Assembly (NCBI GenBank): GCA_021613535.1
Contig: CP075495.1
Location: 1,612,001 to 1,676,000 of the forward strand
Source: Adineta vaga
Lineage: Eukaryota; Rotifera
Direction of reading: 5' to 3'
Length of the DNA: 64,000 nucleotides
This document shows, piece by piece, positions 1 through 12,769 of this stretch. The notes beneath the pieces are model-generated. The model was given only the letters and a program-made list of their open reading frames with translations. It did not search any database and was not told the origin of the DNA. A program made the translations under genes and the position numbers. Each line of letters opens with the position of its first letter. Within the stretch, counting starts at the first letter, position 1.

Positions 1-771
1 TCATTTAAGATCGGTCGTACTTCAGTTAAAAAGTACGAACTTTTGTAAGAACATACGATGGGGAGATTTCTTAGGTTTCTTTTATATTCATTCTTATCTA
101 TACGTCTATTGTCTTATCATATCTTGTTTTGTTATTGACGTAAGCTTAATATAACTAGTTACATTCTGATTTGCTATATATAAATTAACATAAGAATGAA
201 ATAATCATAGTCATTTTTTGAATACTCTGCGACTATTAATCAATAAAATCATCGCGAATAGTATCCGTTGATCCTACAGTTGATTCAGTTATACTCGACA
301 AAGTCAAGAAGAGTATTATGCAAGGTTAATTGATTACAGTACACTTGTTGAGTAATATAAAATAATGATGTGTTTCGTTTTGACTAATTCTTTCTTCACT
401 CTATTCGTTTCTATGGTGATCGAAGAATCAAGAAGTATGCCGAGCATAGTAAATATTATGATATTTTATCTTGAAAAGAAAATAATATTTTTATCAAATA
501 AAACTTATGATAAATGAACAACTTAGAAATCAAGAATAATGATAAGACTGCCGTTTTTCTACGATATATTTCATATTTGTTAAAATGATTAGTTTCAAAA
601 TGAAATGTAATATTGATATTAATCATTTCTATCAAAAATAGAAGGGAATTAATCGACGAAGTTTTATCAACCAGATTTGATAACGAATCTATAGATTTAT
701 TAGACAATTTATAAGCTCAGTCTTTTTGATTATTTCAATCATTTTTTAAAACGAAAGAAAAAAGCATTGCA
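1..771. other. Upstream intergenic region
   Basis: No convincing coding exon. AT-rich sequence upstream of the first protease gene, presumably with its promoter. A small perfect inverted repeat (CGTACTT at 16-22, AAGTACG at 31-37) is visible; its meaning is unknown. Confidence 0.5.
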
Positions 772-2816
772 ATGAAATTTTTTATAACTTTCATTCTTCT
801 TTGTATTGTCCATGAAGTTTTTGGAGAAGAAATTACCGGAAGAATCTATGATGGATTCGATGCGCTTGAAGATGCTAATCCTTGGATGGTGGTAATACGT
901 TATCATGATACGGTACGACCAAATCATACATTGAATCTCTGTGGTGGTTCAATTATTTCCGAGATTTTTGTACTCACAGCTGCAAATTGTTTTTATAATG
1001 CTCATCAATTTCCTCATCTGTTTTCTATCAGAGCTGGTGTATATAATCTTGATAGTAACGATACCGAAAGAGAACAAATCCGATCAATACCTCAAATTAT
1101 CGTACATCCACAATATCAATTTAGTAACTATCTCAATGATCTTGCACTTGTACGTGTGGAACCACCGTTTAATTTGAAAGCAATCAATGTAAATGCAATT
1201 CGTCTATCAAATTTAACATCAGTCGAAGAAATTGAATTGCGAGCAACTGGTTGGGGTGTTTTAAGTCAAAATAATTCAACAATAGCAGCATCAGTTCTAC
1301 AGGAAATCATTGTGCAAGAGAATGTTCAATGTACGAAAACGAAAGCAATTAATGCAACAACACAACTGTGCGCACCAGGTAAAAGATGTTTATTCAAAGA
1401 ACTAAAACATAATTTCTTCTGTTCTTTTCTTTCTAGGAACATGTGTCCGTACGTGAGTCGTTCCTTTTATTTCAAATGATGTCCATTGCTTTTTTTCCGA
1501 AAGATAAAGTTTAATTTTAGGAGATAGTGGTGGTCCATTGATGGCCTTTTGCAATAGTACTGAAGAATTGAACTAGTTGGTGTTACTGGTTATCGTAATG
1601 CATGTACGGTGGAAGGTCTATTCACTCGAATAGCACCATATCGTAATTGGATCTTAGCAATTTTAAAAGATCCACCACCACCAATAACAACAACTATTCT
1701 AACTACGACAACAACTGGTATTGAATAAATCATATAGAGTTTTTGTCTCTTAACTACTATAATTATATTTAAGGTCGACCAATTCAATTTGATTGTGATG
1801 TGGAACATTCATGTGGTTGTTCATCTGTACCAGTAATATTTCATGATGAACCTTCTTCTTTGATTCATCATCGTCATCAAGGACGTATTGTTGGTGGAGA
1901 AACAGCACAACCATATAGTTGGCCATGGATAGTTTCAATTCAATTTCTTGGACATCGTTGTGGTGGATCTCTCATTAATAGTGAATGGGTATTAACTGCT
2001 GCTCATTGTTTATTTCTTGAACATTCTCTAATTCATATTGGTATTCATGATGTGACATCATCTTTAGCTATAGTTCGTAATGTTTCTAAGGTGATTCAAC
2101 ATCCAGATTTTGTTCCACCACCGCAACATATTAATGACATTACACTCATTCGATTATCATCACCTATTGATTTTTCAACTCCGAATATAAAGGCTGGTGT
2201 AGCTTGTCTTCCACCACAATCGACAGATATCAATTATCCACAAGCTGGTACTCGTTTAGCTGTCGTTGGATGGGGTTTACTAAAGGAAAACGGTATTCCA
2301 GCTACACAATTACAACAAGTTCGTGTAACAACATTAGAGAATGATGATATACGATGCAATCGATCAGTTTATGATCGAGATCGACAATTCTGTGCTATGG
2401 TTGATGGAGGTGGAAAAGATTCTTGTCAAGGTAAGATCAAGAGAATTATTCAATGAATTACCTATTTATTTCACATAGGTGATAGTGGTGGTCCGATTCA
2501 TCAATGGTTAGATGATCATTGGGAACAGGTTGGCATTGTTAGCTTTGGAAAAGGTTGTGCTAGTGCAGAGAATCCAGGTATATATACTCGTTTATCATTC
2601 TATCATGATTGGATTCTAGAAACAATAAATCAAATTGATGAGACAACTACGACATCGTCATCGGATATCCAAATAACTAGTACTTTGTCGACATCTTCAC
2701 AAACAACAAATACAAGTCGTACAACAGAAACTACTACTAATAATGTCGCTATTAACAACTCAAACATATTTCTTCTCGTAACCATTTCTATGTTTCTTTT
2801 CATTTTACTAATTTAA
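772..2816 (+). CDS. Two-domain trypsin-like serine protease, first domain degenerate; frameshifted
   Basis: Exons 772-1378, 1437-1448, 1521-1717, 1774-2430 and 2479-2816, with GT..AG introns. A signal peptide ([18 protein letters not shown]) is followed by an S1 domain in which the catalytic His is Asn (LTAANC, residue 72). Asp123 (NDLALVRV) and the Ser motif (DSGGP) remain. A Thr-rich linker and a Cys-rich hinge ([10 protein letters not shown]) lead to a second S1 domain with activation site [20 protein letters not shown] and KDSCQGDSGGP. The Asp six residues before Ser predicts cleavage after Arg/Lys. The C-terminus is Thr-rich and then hydrophobic, so it is probably a membrane or GPI anchor. 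A one-base deletion near 1571-1573 shifts the frame inside domain 1 and gives a stop at 1574-1576, compared with the neighbouring paralogue. It could be a recent pseudogene or an assembly error. An extracellular role is inferred. Confidence 0.8.
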
Positions 2817-3196
2817 TCAAAATAGTTCGTTTTTCATTATTCTTTTACAGAATAAAAGCAAAAAGATTTTTAACGATATTTTGTTTTCAACGAATACCGA
2901 TTGAGATGCTACTTTGAGGTACAAATGAACTAAAAGATGGATAGAATAAAATAACTTGTTTGTGCTTCATAAAATAGTAAATCAGACGCTTGTTTCATCA
3001 ATGGAAGTATCTCTATTGTTTTTCTTTTTTTTTGTGACACATAAATATAACATGAAACATACTCTCATTCGTTCTATAACAAATAAAGTGAATGACGTAA
3101 TATAAACGAACACCTGAGAAGATCTTTATCTGAATCTAATGGAAGACCGTGTTAATAAAAATCTTTTCTTTCTTTATAAACATCAAAACTAACAAT
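2817..3196. other. Intergenic spacer between protease copies
   Basis: AT-rich spacer with AATAAA-like sequence just after the first gene. No coding signal was seen. Confidence 0.5.
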
Positions 3197-5189
3197 ATGA
3201 GAATTCTTCTCATACTTTCTGCTTACTAGTATACATAGTCTTTCCTATTCTCAATCAAACGAACGTATTTCTGGTGGTTCACAAACTCCTGTAGATGCTT
3301 TTCCATGGATGATTTCACTAAAATTTAATTTCTTCAATGCTTTTAAAACTGATTGTGGTGGTGCTATTCTTTCCGACATATTTCTACTTACTGCAGCTAG
3401 TTGTTTTCAAGGTGTTACAACATTTACACAATATACGACAATTAGAGCAGGTATACATAATATTGTCAATGGAAACCAAATTACCGAACAAAATCGTTCA
3501 GTTTTACATATTATTGTACATCCAGATTATAATCCACAAGATCATACCAATGATTTAGCACTTGTACGTGTTGCTCAACCATTTGATTTCAATTCATCTT
3601 ATGTATCAAATATTACATTATCGAACTTAACATCATTACAAAATATAGATTTGATAGCAATAGGATGGGGTCATGTACGTCCAAATGTTTCAATAGAAAC
3701 ATTACAACAGATAACTATTCGAGAGAATATTGAATGTACAGAAAATAAAGCACTTAACTCAACTATACAACTTTGTGCACCAAGTAAAAACTAAAGTTGA
3801 TTTCTTGTAAAATCACATTAGAATTTTCTTTTCTATTTAGGTACTTGTGAAGGTATATAATCATCGTTGTTAGTATATTTATCATAAATTGTTTTGCAAT
3901 TAGGTGATGCTGGTGGTCCATTGATGATTTATTCAGATTCTAGCCATGAGTATAAACTAGTTGGTATTATAAGTGCTCGTAATTCATGCATGACAGAAGG
4001 TTTATTCACTCGAATCGCACCTTTTCATGATTGGATTTTGGAAATCATAGAAAATCCACCACATACACCATCACCAGTGACATTTGCTACAGCAGCACCA
4101 ACAACAACAACTCCAGAAATACTTGGTATATTAAAAATCTTACTCTTGTTGTTGGTAATTACATATGTATGTATGTTTTGTTTAAGGACCACCTATTCCA
4201 TATATATGTAACACAAGTCGATCGTGTGGATGTTCATCAGTACCAGTTATATTTCATGATGAATTTCCTTCTTCTACTTCAACTACATCATCTCTTTCGG
4301 ATCAATATGAAGGACGAATTGTTGGTGGAGAAATAGCTCAACCACACAGCTGGCCATGGATAGTCTCTATTCGAATTTATAACATTCATATTTGTGCTGG
4401 ATCTCTAATAAATAATGAATGGATATTAACTGCTGCACATTGTTTACTAGGAACTACCGATGTTACAATTAATATCGGTGTACATGATGTATCAGCGCAT
4501 TCACCTATAATTCGTACAATTAAGAAAGAATATAGACATCCCGATTATGTACCACCCCCAGAATTTATCAATGATATTGCTCTCCTTCATTTGTCATCAC
4601 CAGTAGATCTTACATTATCTGGTGTCAATCCGGGTGTTCCATGTTTACCAACACAATCCAGTGATATGAATTATCCGATACCTGACACACGTCTATCTGT
4701 TATTGGATGGGGACGAGTATATTCTTCAGGTCCACAATCTGAAAAACTACGTCAAGTACGTGTTATGACTTTAGCCAATAATGATTCACGATGTGTCAAT
4801 GCAAGTCATGACAAACAGCGACAATTCTGTGCTATGGTTGATGGAGGTGGAAAAGATTCTTGTCAAGGTAAGATCAAGAGAATTATTCAATGAATTACCT
4901 ATTTATTTCACATAGGTGATAGTGGTGGTCCTATTCATCAATGGTTAGATGATCATTGGGAACAAGTTGGTATTGCAGTTTTGGAAGAGGATGTGCTCTT
5001 GCATATCATCCTGGTGTATATACACGACTTTCGTTCTATCACGATTGGATATATAAAACAATTGATAGTTCCAATATACTGACAACACCTAGTAATGGTG
5101 TTAATATGCATAAACTACACAGATTATCTTCTTTAATTGTTTGTTTTGTGATTCTTCAGAAGTTTTTGAACGCTTTATTTTTTCTATGA
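3197..5189 (+). pseudogene. Tandem paralogue of the two-domain serine protease, with two frameshifts
   Basis: Same exon plan as the upstream gene: about 3197-3783, 3841-3852, 3904-4125, 4187-4867 and 4916-5189. The first S1 domain has lost two catalytic residues: His is Ser (LTAASC) and Ser is Ala (GDAGGP). The second domain keeps RIVGGE, LTAAHC, INDIALLHL and KDSCQGDSGGP. The tail is hydrophobic. Two frame breaks are visible. The only good ATG with a signal-like start (3197, MRILLILSAY) runs into TAG one base out of frame with the domain. Near 4975-4976 one base is missing relative to the other copy, so the frame ends early. The intact frame otherwise reaches 5189. It is probably a decaying copy, although sequencing indels are possible. 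Confidence 0.7.
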
Positions 5190-5618
5190 GAATTGAATAA
5201 AAATTGGAAGATTTCGTGATTATAATTTACTAAGCTCTACGATAGTTAAAAAGAATCGAAAACTTTATATCAACGAAGAAGAAAAAAAAGATCTCTGCAT
5301 GATTCACTTTTTTAAAAATGATTTGAATATTCTAATTTTTAGGGCATCCGTACCTAATGAAATATAGTAGACACTGATGCATTGTATTATTGGCAGTTGG
5401 ATCCATTGTTTCTTTTCACATAATCAAAGTTTTTAGAAATTTTATCAACTTTTACTTTCTTCATTCTTTTTTTTTCTTTCTTCTCTTCCTAGGTAACAAC
5501 AAAACGGAAGTACCGTTTTTCAATATTAAATTGCAGTAGAAACATATAAATACGTAGAAGTCATGTGATAGATCATCACAGTTGATTGTAGACTCATTTG
5601 AACTAAACAGTGAGAAAA
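5190..5618. other. Intergenic region
   Basis: No gene found. Contains a short palindromic stretch, AAAACGG (5501-5507) with CCGTTTT (5513-5519). Confidence 0.5.
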
Positions 5619-5861
5619 ATGATGAATGCAAGTCAGGAAGGTTTATAGATTTGATTCTATTTTTCATATCACATATTATGTTTTCATTTAGATGACGCTG
5701 GTAGTATGTCGCAATGTCTTACTTGTCATTCTAAACAAATTTCCATTGCATTAATTCCATGTGGACACGCTGCTGTATGTGTTTCATGTGCATATTCATC
5801 GAATCAATGTCCAAAGTGTCATAGCGAAGTTCAATCTTTAATGAAAATATATTTTCCATAA
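5619..5861 (+). CDS. Small IAP-type RING finger protein
   Basis: Two exons, 5619-5640 and 5692-5861, with a 51-bp GT..AG intron that keeps the frame, predict about 63 residues. Almost all of it is a RING finger with the spacing CLTC..PCGHAAVC..C..CPKC. This is the layout of the C-terminal RING of inhibitor-of-apoptosis proteins, which act as E3 ubiquitin ligases. There is no BIR domain. It lies about 420 bp upstream of a complete BIR-BIR-RING gene on the same strand, so it may be a duplicated terminal exon that gained a start, or a gene relic. The short first exon is the least certain part, while the RING exon is clear. Confidence 0.6.
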
Positions 5862-6280
5862 TTGTACTTTACATTCTCGTTGAATGACTTTCTTGATTGA
5901 TGGTAATAAACTATACATTAAATATTTTCATCTGTATGATCAAAAGGGAGAATAAAATACCTGATAAATATATACATACGTATTGCGGAAAATGACAACA
6001 GTTGGAATTCTCCAAATCAAAATCGAATAGGGGAAAAACCAAGAGAATTTACAGCGTCATCCACAGACCATAGAAGACATGACTTTGAGTAGGTAGATGA
6101 GTCAGAATAAAATTGATTCAATTGTGAAGTATCCACAGTCACAAAAAACAAATTTTAGATTATTCATACCTATATAAATAAAGTGATACATAAGACAATA
6201 GTTATTATATTTATCATTGCATACTTTTTTTCATAGAAGAAACACGTTATTATCTTTGAAAACAATTATTATAAATAAGA
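5862..6280. other. Intergenic region
   Basis: AT-rich, with an AATAAA site soon after the RING gene (about 5905). Probably the promoter of the BIR gene. Nothing else seen. Confidence 0.5.
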
Positions 6281-7607
6281 ATGAAAACAGCTGAATATCA
6301 TTATATGAGTATGTATATCTATATTTTTCAATATTCTTTTATATGTGTTGTTATTTAGATGAAAAACATGACGACTATGTCTTATACGAAACAAAACCAT
6401 TTCAACAAGCTCGTGAACGTACTTTTTTACATTGGCTACTTGGATTATATCCATGTCGTATGAAAATGAAAGATGCTGGATGGTTTATTGTTCGTCTTGC
6501 AGATGGTCAATTAGTTGCTGTATGTTTATATTGTAAAAAAGCATGTCGAGGTTGGACACAAGATTATGATCCATTTAAAGTTCATCGATTTTTTTCACCC
6601 GAATGTGTTTTTGTTCAATATGCTCATGGCATACAAACACCTTCATCACCTATTGTTCGATCTGTTTCACGTCGTCAACAAGTTCGACCATCAACACATG
6701 AAATGGCCGTTGTATCTAATCGAAGAATTTCTTTTGAACAATGGCCACCTCAATCTATTCATCGTCCATCGTTTAATATGCTTGCCGACTGTGGATTTTT
6801 TTACAAGGGTTCAAATACAACAGTCGAATGTTTTTGTTGTTATAACCAGCTTAGCATTACGCGTAGAGATGACGATCCAATGGCAGCTCATACGAATCAA
6901 TGTATATATGCCAAACATCTACGAGGTAGAATTATGTGTTTTTTTTGTCAAAATCTTGATTTTTGTTGTATTTAGAACATTCTTCGCGAACTTCTCTCAA
7001 CATTCAACCATCAGACAAAATTTATAGATATGAAACGAATAAAATAAATAATAATACTTTCTTTTATTTACAACCAGTAAATGCAACAACACCTGGAATA
7101 CTTTTATCTGTTAAAATTCTTCTTACGGATGAACAACTACTACAAACGATTTTAAAACGATTACAACCAATTGATCGTAAATATCACAGTTAGTTATATA
7201 CAAAATCTTCTTCAATTTTATATATTATTTGTTCTTTTCTAGTGATCAATCGAATGACAAGTTCCGATGGACCATTGGTTAATATTCTTAACGGTTTGGC
7301 AACTAATCCTATTGAATTAACATATAATATTCAGTATGTAAGATAAAATTTTTCTATTCGATTAATTTTCAAGACACATTTTCTCTTTAGATATTCATCT
7401 GAAGAAGTTTTACCACCATCTATAAATACAATTTCAAATTCATCTCCTCCATGTTATACTTGTTTACTTAAAAATGCTTCTCCTTGTGGCGTTTCAATAC
7501 GATGCGGTCATCTTGGCCTTTGTTTAAATAATTGTTTTCCTAAATGGAGTACATGTGTAACATGTGGTTATACCCTAGGCAGATCATTCTGTGTATTTAA
7601 TGTCTAG
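6281..7607 (+). CDS. Inhibitor of apoptosis protein (BIR-BIR-RING)
   Basis: Exons 6281-6308, 6359-6925, 6976-7188, 7243-7333 and 7391-7607 give about 371 residues. BIR1 (about 28-96) has the canonical zinc spacing C65-x2-C68-x16-H85-x6-C92. BIR2 (about 131-197) has C167-x2-C170-x16-H187 but only three residues before C191, shorter than the usual six. The C-terminus is a RING (CYTC..RCGHLGLC..C..CVTC), implying E3 ubiquitin ligase activity. Proteins of this layout (XIAP/cIAP/DIAP type) bind caspases or signalling adaptors in the cytosol. The first exon is only 28 bp, but it restores an ATG in frame. The donor at 7334 (GTATGT) is preferred over GTAAGA at 7338 because only it keeps the RING frame. 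It does not match one vertebrate BIRC subtype clearly, so no symbol is assigned. Confidence 0.85.
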
Positions 7608-9336
7608 GACAAAATGACATTTGCTCAATTGTTATTTACGAAAAATAAATAATTTATTTTATTGTTCTACTTTTTCTATAGAAGTTTCCGAATTGATATA
7701 AAAAAAAGGTCATCAGACATAACGAAGAAAAACAAACAGCCATTAAGATGAATTAATATCATTTACCGCTAGTGGTAATGAAATAGAATTGGTAATTATT
7801 CATATTTGTTAAGACATTAGTTGCGGTAGTTCTATCATTTCTTTCGTGCACTTAACGATATTGCATGTTGTTCATCGGTTAAAGACGTGAAATCTGAGCT
7901 CTTGGTTGCTAGCAACACCTCTTGCTAACAACCGTCGTTGTATGTCACAATCCTCTTATCATCTACTTGACAAAATCCTACCGTGCATACACACCTTGTC
8001 GTTTCTTTTTTTTGTGTTTTATTTCTATATTCTTATCGATGAAAAGAGGAAAAAAGTTCGAACGATAAAATATCATATATCAATATATGAAGATGAAGAA
8101 ATGAGAAAAAGAGAGAGAGAGAATGAGTCGTTAAGTAATTGAACAATGTATTTGCATTATCACTATGTGTTCTAATTGAAGAGAAAAAGAAGAAAAAAAA
8201 ACTTTCATTTGAACAATTACGAGCGTCATCAGTCCTACTTACCTATCTGATTTCAATCTTTTTTTCTTTCTCTTTCTTCTCTGGTTTCTATCTATGTGAC
8301 GTACTAATATTTTATTTTCTTATTCTTCTCATTCTTTTCTCGTTGATGCTGTTCTGATGAACATTCGTATCAGGAAATAATAAAACATAGGAAAAAAAAG
8401 TAGAAACTACAACTACAATAGAAGCCACTTTGAAAGTCACTAATGCGAGCATAACATAACAAAAAAAAACGTTATCGCTTTGGTTGATGAAGCCTATTCA
8501 ACAGAATAAAGGTATGTGTTGGCAGCACAAGTAGTGTTCTCTTTTTCTTTTGTTAATACTCAAATATTACCAGACGAACGTGTGCATACACAGTAACTAC
8601 GCTGCCGAAGAGTTGTTGCTAGAGTGCACATATTGATGTTTATATGATTCAAATCTCATCTTTTCATGAACTTCATTCATGAGTATGTGATAAGAAATAG
8701 AAGAAAAGAATAGTGAAGAATAAAAAGCAACGAAGCATTTATTACTAGTTGAGCCGATTAGAGAAGAAGAAAATAGGTTAGAAATGATGTTCTTTTGATA
8801 ATGAGAATCTTTTAAATTTAAAATTCTTACATGTAAAAATCATCTTTATCATTTGTTTTTTAATTTTAATCGAGTTAGAATGATTCAAATGAATTTGTTT
8901 ATTAAAAACAGCCTGTAGTAAAACATATTGCACTTGATGTGTGTCGTTTCGTTGTATATTTAGTTAACGAAAGATGAATTTAACGACAACAATAAATGTG
9001 TTCTCTCTCTCTCTCTTTCGCTTGCAAACATTCATTTCACAACTTTCTCTCTGTCGATGCTTGTCAAGAAAAACGAAAATTCTTCTTAAATGTAGATATA
9101 AAGAAAAATGTTATTTGACAATAAAACACTTTGCAATTCTGTTGTTTTATGTATCCTATGGAACCATGCGAGACAAAGAAGGAAAAAAACGACGGCTTTT
9201 TTCTTCTCTTCTTATTCTTTTTCCTTCTCTTTCCAATGACATCGTATCTAGTTTTCTTTTTCTTTTCTCTGTCTCATTTCCATTTTTCATTTCCTTCTTC
9301 ACATATGCATCCGTTTTCTTCATTAATTTTATTTAG
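7608..9336. other. Intergenic region, possibly with a 5' exon of the next gene
   Basis: No conserved coding sequence. Holds purine runs (about 8100-8125), pyrimidine tracts and a CT repeat (9001-9018). An upstream first exon or a spliced-leader acceptor for the following gene may lie here, since that gene's first visible exon begins right after an acceptor AG at 9336. Confidence 0.4.
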
Positions 9337-12300
9337 ATCCGAGAATAACCAACCTAACTTTGGATAATTTTACTGGCTCGATTTATATTATTACAACTGA
9401 AATTAACGAGAACGACGACGACGACAAAGAAAAATTCCAATCAATGTTAACATCACCACGAACAAATTCTGTTGATCATTTTGTTCCTAATCATCATCTA
9501 TCATTGATTACTCAACCTGTCCTAGGTGCTCGATCAAGATCACGAAAAAAATCAATTGATTCAATTAAAGAAAATTCTACAATACATAAAGATAAACTTC
9601 ATTCTATGTCGAATATACATCGTAGATCATACGATGATTCTCCACCATTAGTAAACATTCATAGATAATCATTTAAATCAATGAAAATAATCTTTGAATT
9701 TTTAGATTGATCAATCTCAATATCAAAAAGCAAAAATAAATTCTAATAGTCATCGTGAATCAGCGGACTCAGGGTTAGATTTATCATCATCTACAACATC
9801 ATCTATACAATTTCAACAATATTCTCAATCACATACCATTGGACATCGACCATTAAGTGCATTGAATGAAGATTCAAGTCCTGATGATGGTTATTACGAT
9901 GATCAACAACAGCAGCAGCAACAAACATCACAAAGTCCTACGCGTCTTCGTTTTCCACCTGTAAATTTTGGACGAAATCGTTCAATGGAAGATATGTTAG
10001 GTACTAATAAACGTGAACATCACCAGCAACGATCTGGTTCATTTACTGATGAACATCAATTGAAAGTTCCATTACGACATGATTATAAAATGAAACGATC
10101 AAGTGATGGTGCACTTCTTGATCTTATTGATACACCAAGAAATTCTTATCGACGAGCGAATGCAATAAAAACTGAACTTCTCTATCCTTCGATGAGTCAA
10201 CATCGATCGTTGAATGATTTAATTGATAAAAGTTCCAATAGAGGTAAATTAATCGATGTTTGAAACCGACGAAATTATTTCTATCATGTGATATAGAAAT
10301 CTTATCAGGAAAACTAAAAAAAAAGAAGGATACGATTTCATTGGATTCTTTATGACGTCGAAGAAAAAAAGCCGAGAAAGATAAGCAAATAAGACAGACA
10401 TACTTACAAACTTTCTCTCTCTTGCTCTCTCTTTCTCTCTTTAGTTGTTATTTTGTTTTGTTTAGCCCATATATATATATAGTCTTGTATTTTAGTTAGC
10501 CGTAACGAATCAAATATGTCAACAAATGTGAATAATTTATCATTACCACAGACGGTTATACGAAAACCGAATACAACAACATTAAAACCATTACGAAAAA
10601 AAACAAAATTAAATATTATTATTGAACCAGCAGTGCCATTGACTTCATCACGTCTAGCTATTTATGATGAACAAATAAATGCATTGACAGGAGCAACAAG
10701 TAGTTCAAGTAGTCAAACAACACCTCGTTCAATACAACCAACTATTCTACAGCAACAAATCAAATCTAAACTCACATCAACATCTCTTGGTTATTATGCT
10801 AATCCTGAACAAGTCAAAGCTCATGTCAATCGATCCGTTGTTGAAAGACAACATCCTCCAATACCACCTGTACGTCGTGGTCCTGTTCTTCAACAATTAG
10901 TTCCATTCGATGCTTCGCCATCGAAAGTCAATAAACTTCTAAGACATCATGTTCATCAACAACAACAACAGCCACCCATTACTTTTCATCCTAGTAAGTG
11001 CACTGAATTACCCATAAATAACTCATTGCTTTCTCGAAGATCATTTTAATAATAAACAAAAGAATCCCTAGATAGATATTCATATATGTATATATATATA
11101 TTCTACCTTTCGGCTGACATCCATTAATAAAGCTAGAAATATATGATCTTTTAACATGAATCCATTCTGTCTATGTCCTTAAGAATTCTCTAATTTCTTC
11201 AATGTCATATGTACTTTTCTTTTTTTTTCATATTCGAAAGTTTCACACACACAATTGTCACCATCTCGACAAACCAAACAAACTTCACATGTATTATTAT
11301 CCAATGACGAAACACTTTCTAACATAGACGATGAAAAAAGAAAACAAATCAAATTTGAACTAGTAGAAAAACAACGTTTTAAGCAAAAAAATGGACTTGA
11401 CAATAATAAATTAGTACGAAGATTAAAAGGTACTTAAGTGGATGAAAACATCTATCAACCATTTTCTCTTTCTTTTTCTAAAGATCATAATGAAAAATCT
11501 TCAATTGATCAAAATGTACCAAGATATTTTACGAAAACAACTCAACGACAAGTTGAGAAATTTCCAAAAAAGAAAATTTTACAAAATCGATTCATTGAAA
11601 ATATTGATCAACGTCAACCAATCGAAACATTTCTAACCAGTTCACCACGTCATCAATATGAAACTCCTGAACGACGATTTCATATCAATGAACTCAATCG
11701 ACGTGGATCAGGTCAATCGAATAGTATAACAGGTAAATCACAAGATAACAAAATCATCAATCAACGAAATCATGGCTATCAACTTGATCCTCTTCGAATT
11801 TATGAAACGAAATCAACAGAACTTCACTTAAAAAATCAAGCACAAAGCCATACAAATGAGAAGAAAATAAAGTAAAATATTTTTTCAAATAATAATTTTT
11901 GTTGATTTTTTCTTCATGTTTATTCAATAGACAAAATGAACTTCATAGTCAATATGGTATTAATCATTCCTATGATACACAAACTCAATCAAATCGTAAT
12001 TTGAATGAACATCAAATTAAAACGACATCGAAAACTGTTCGAATTCAACCAATTTTATCAACAAATATCTATCCATTACAACGTGAAAGAGAAATCAGTC
12101 GATTGAGTAATAATTCTCAACCGGAATCGATTCAATCAAAACAACAAATTCATGGCAAAGAGTCAACAGTTAGTTTTCAATCTCGATCACCTACATCATG
12201 GGCAGTTCTATCTGAACATCAACAAAAACTTGAATCATTACAAGATGAAAATCATCTCGATGAACCATCACATACTTATCGATTAGTAACGATTGATCAT

Positions 12301-12769
12301 GAACAAAGTCTTGATGAAAAATATGTTATTCCTACAACTAAGTATGTCATATATTAATTCGATTGTCTTTTTCATTATTTCTTTTTCTTCTAGTTCACAT
12401 GTTTCATCATTGATTGATCATACATATCCATTTACATTTACACCAGACTCTGAAATTAATGATGCTCCGGATGAGACTTGTGAAAAATCCAATCTATCCG
12501 TTGTTTATGCTGTATCAGAACGTGATAGTACGCATAAAACTATGAATTATCATTCACCACCACCACCACCGAAAGTGATGATTGCAACAGATAAAGATGA
12601 TATTCCGTCCAATTATGATAGTGATGATGGTTGGAGTGATGATTCTGCTGAACTTTTATATGTTGATGAACGCTACGCAAAGGAGAAGAGAAAAAATCCT
12701 TCATCTACACATCTATCTACCCAAAAACATTATCATTATCAAGTTCAACAGCAAAATGTGCTTCTATAG
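9337..12769 (+). CDS. Long disordered low-complexity protein, function unknown
   Basis: Seven exons fit one frame: 9337-9650, 9706-10243, 10496-10993, 11241-11429, 11484-11871, 11931-12341 and 12394-12769 (about 900 residues). The exon phases all agree, which argues for a real gene. The start is not certain: the first in-frame ATG is at 9444, but coding-like sequence runs back to an acceptor at 9336. I do not recognise a domain. The protein is rich in Ser, Gln, Asn, His and basic residues. It has poly-Gln runs, a proline-rich stretch (PPIPPVRRGP), Ser-rich basic patches (ARSRSRKKS), a poly-Pro patch (PPPPPK) and an acidic segment near the end (SDDGWSDD). These features fit a scaffold or cytoskeletal adaptor with SH3/WW-binding peptides, but that is inference only. 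Confidence 0.65.

Noticed and set aside
3227-3240. A 10-bp GTATACATAG segment whose removal would restore the reading frame at the start of protease copy 2
   Set aside because: Far too short to be a spliceosomal intron. A one-base frameshift is the simpler reading.
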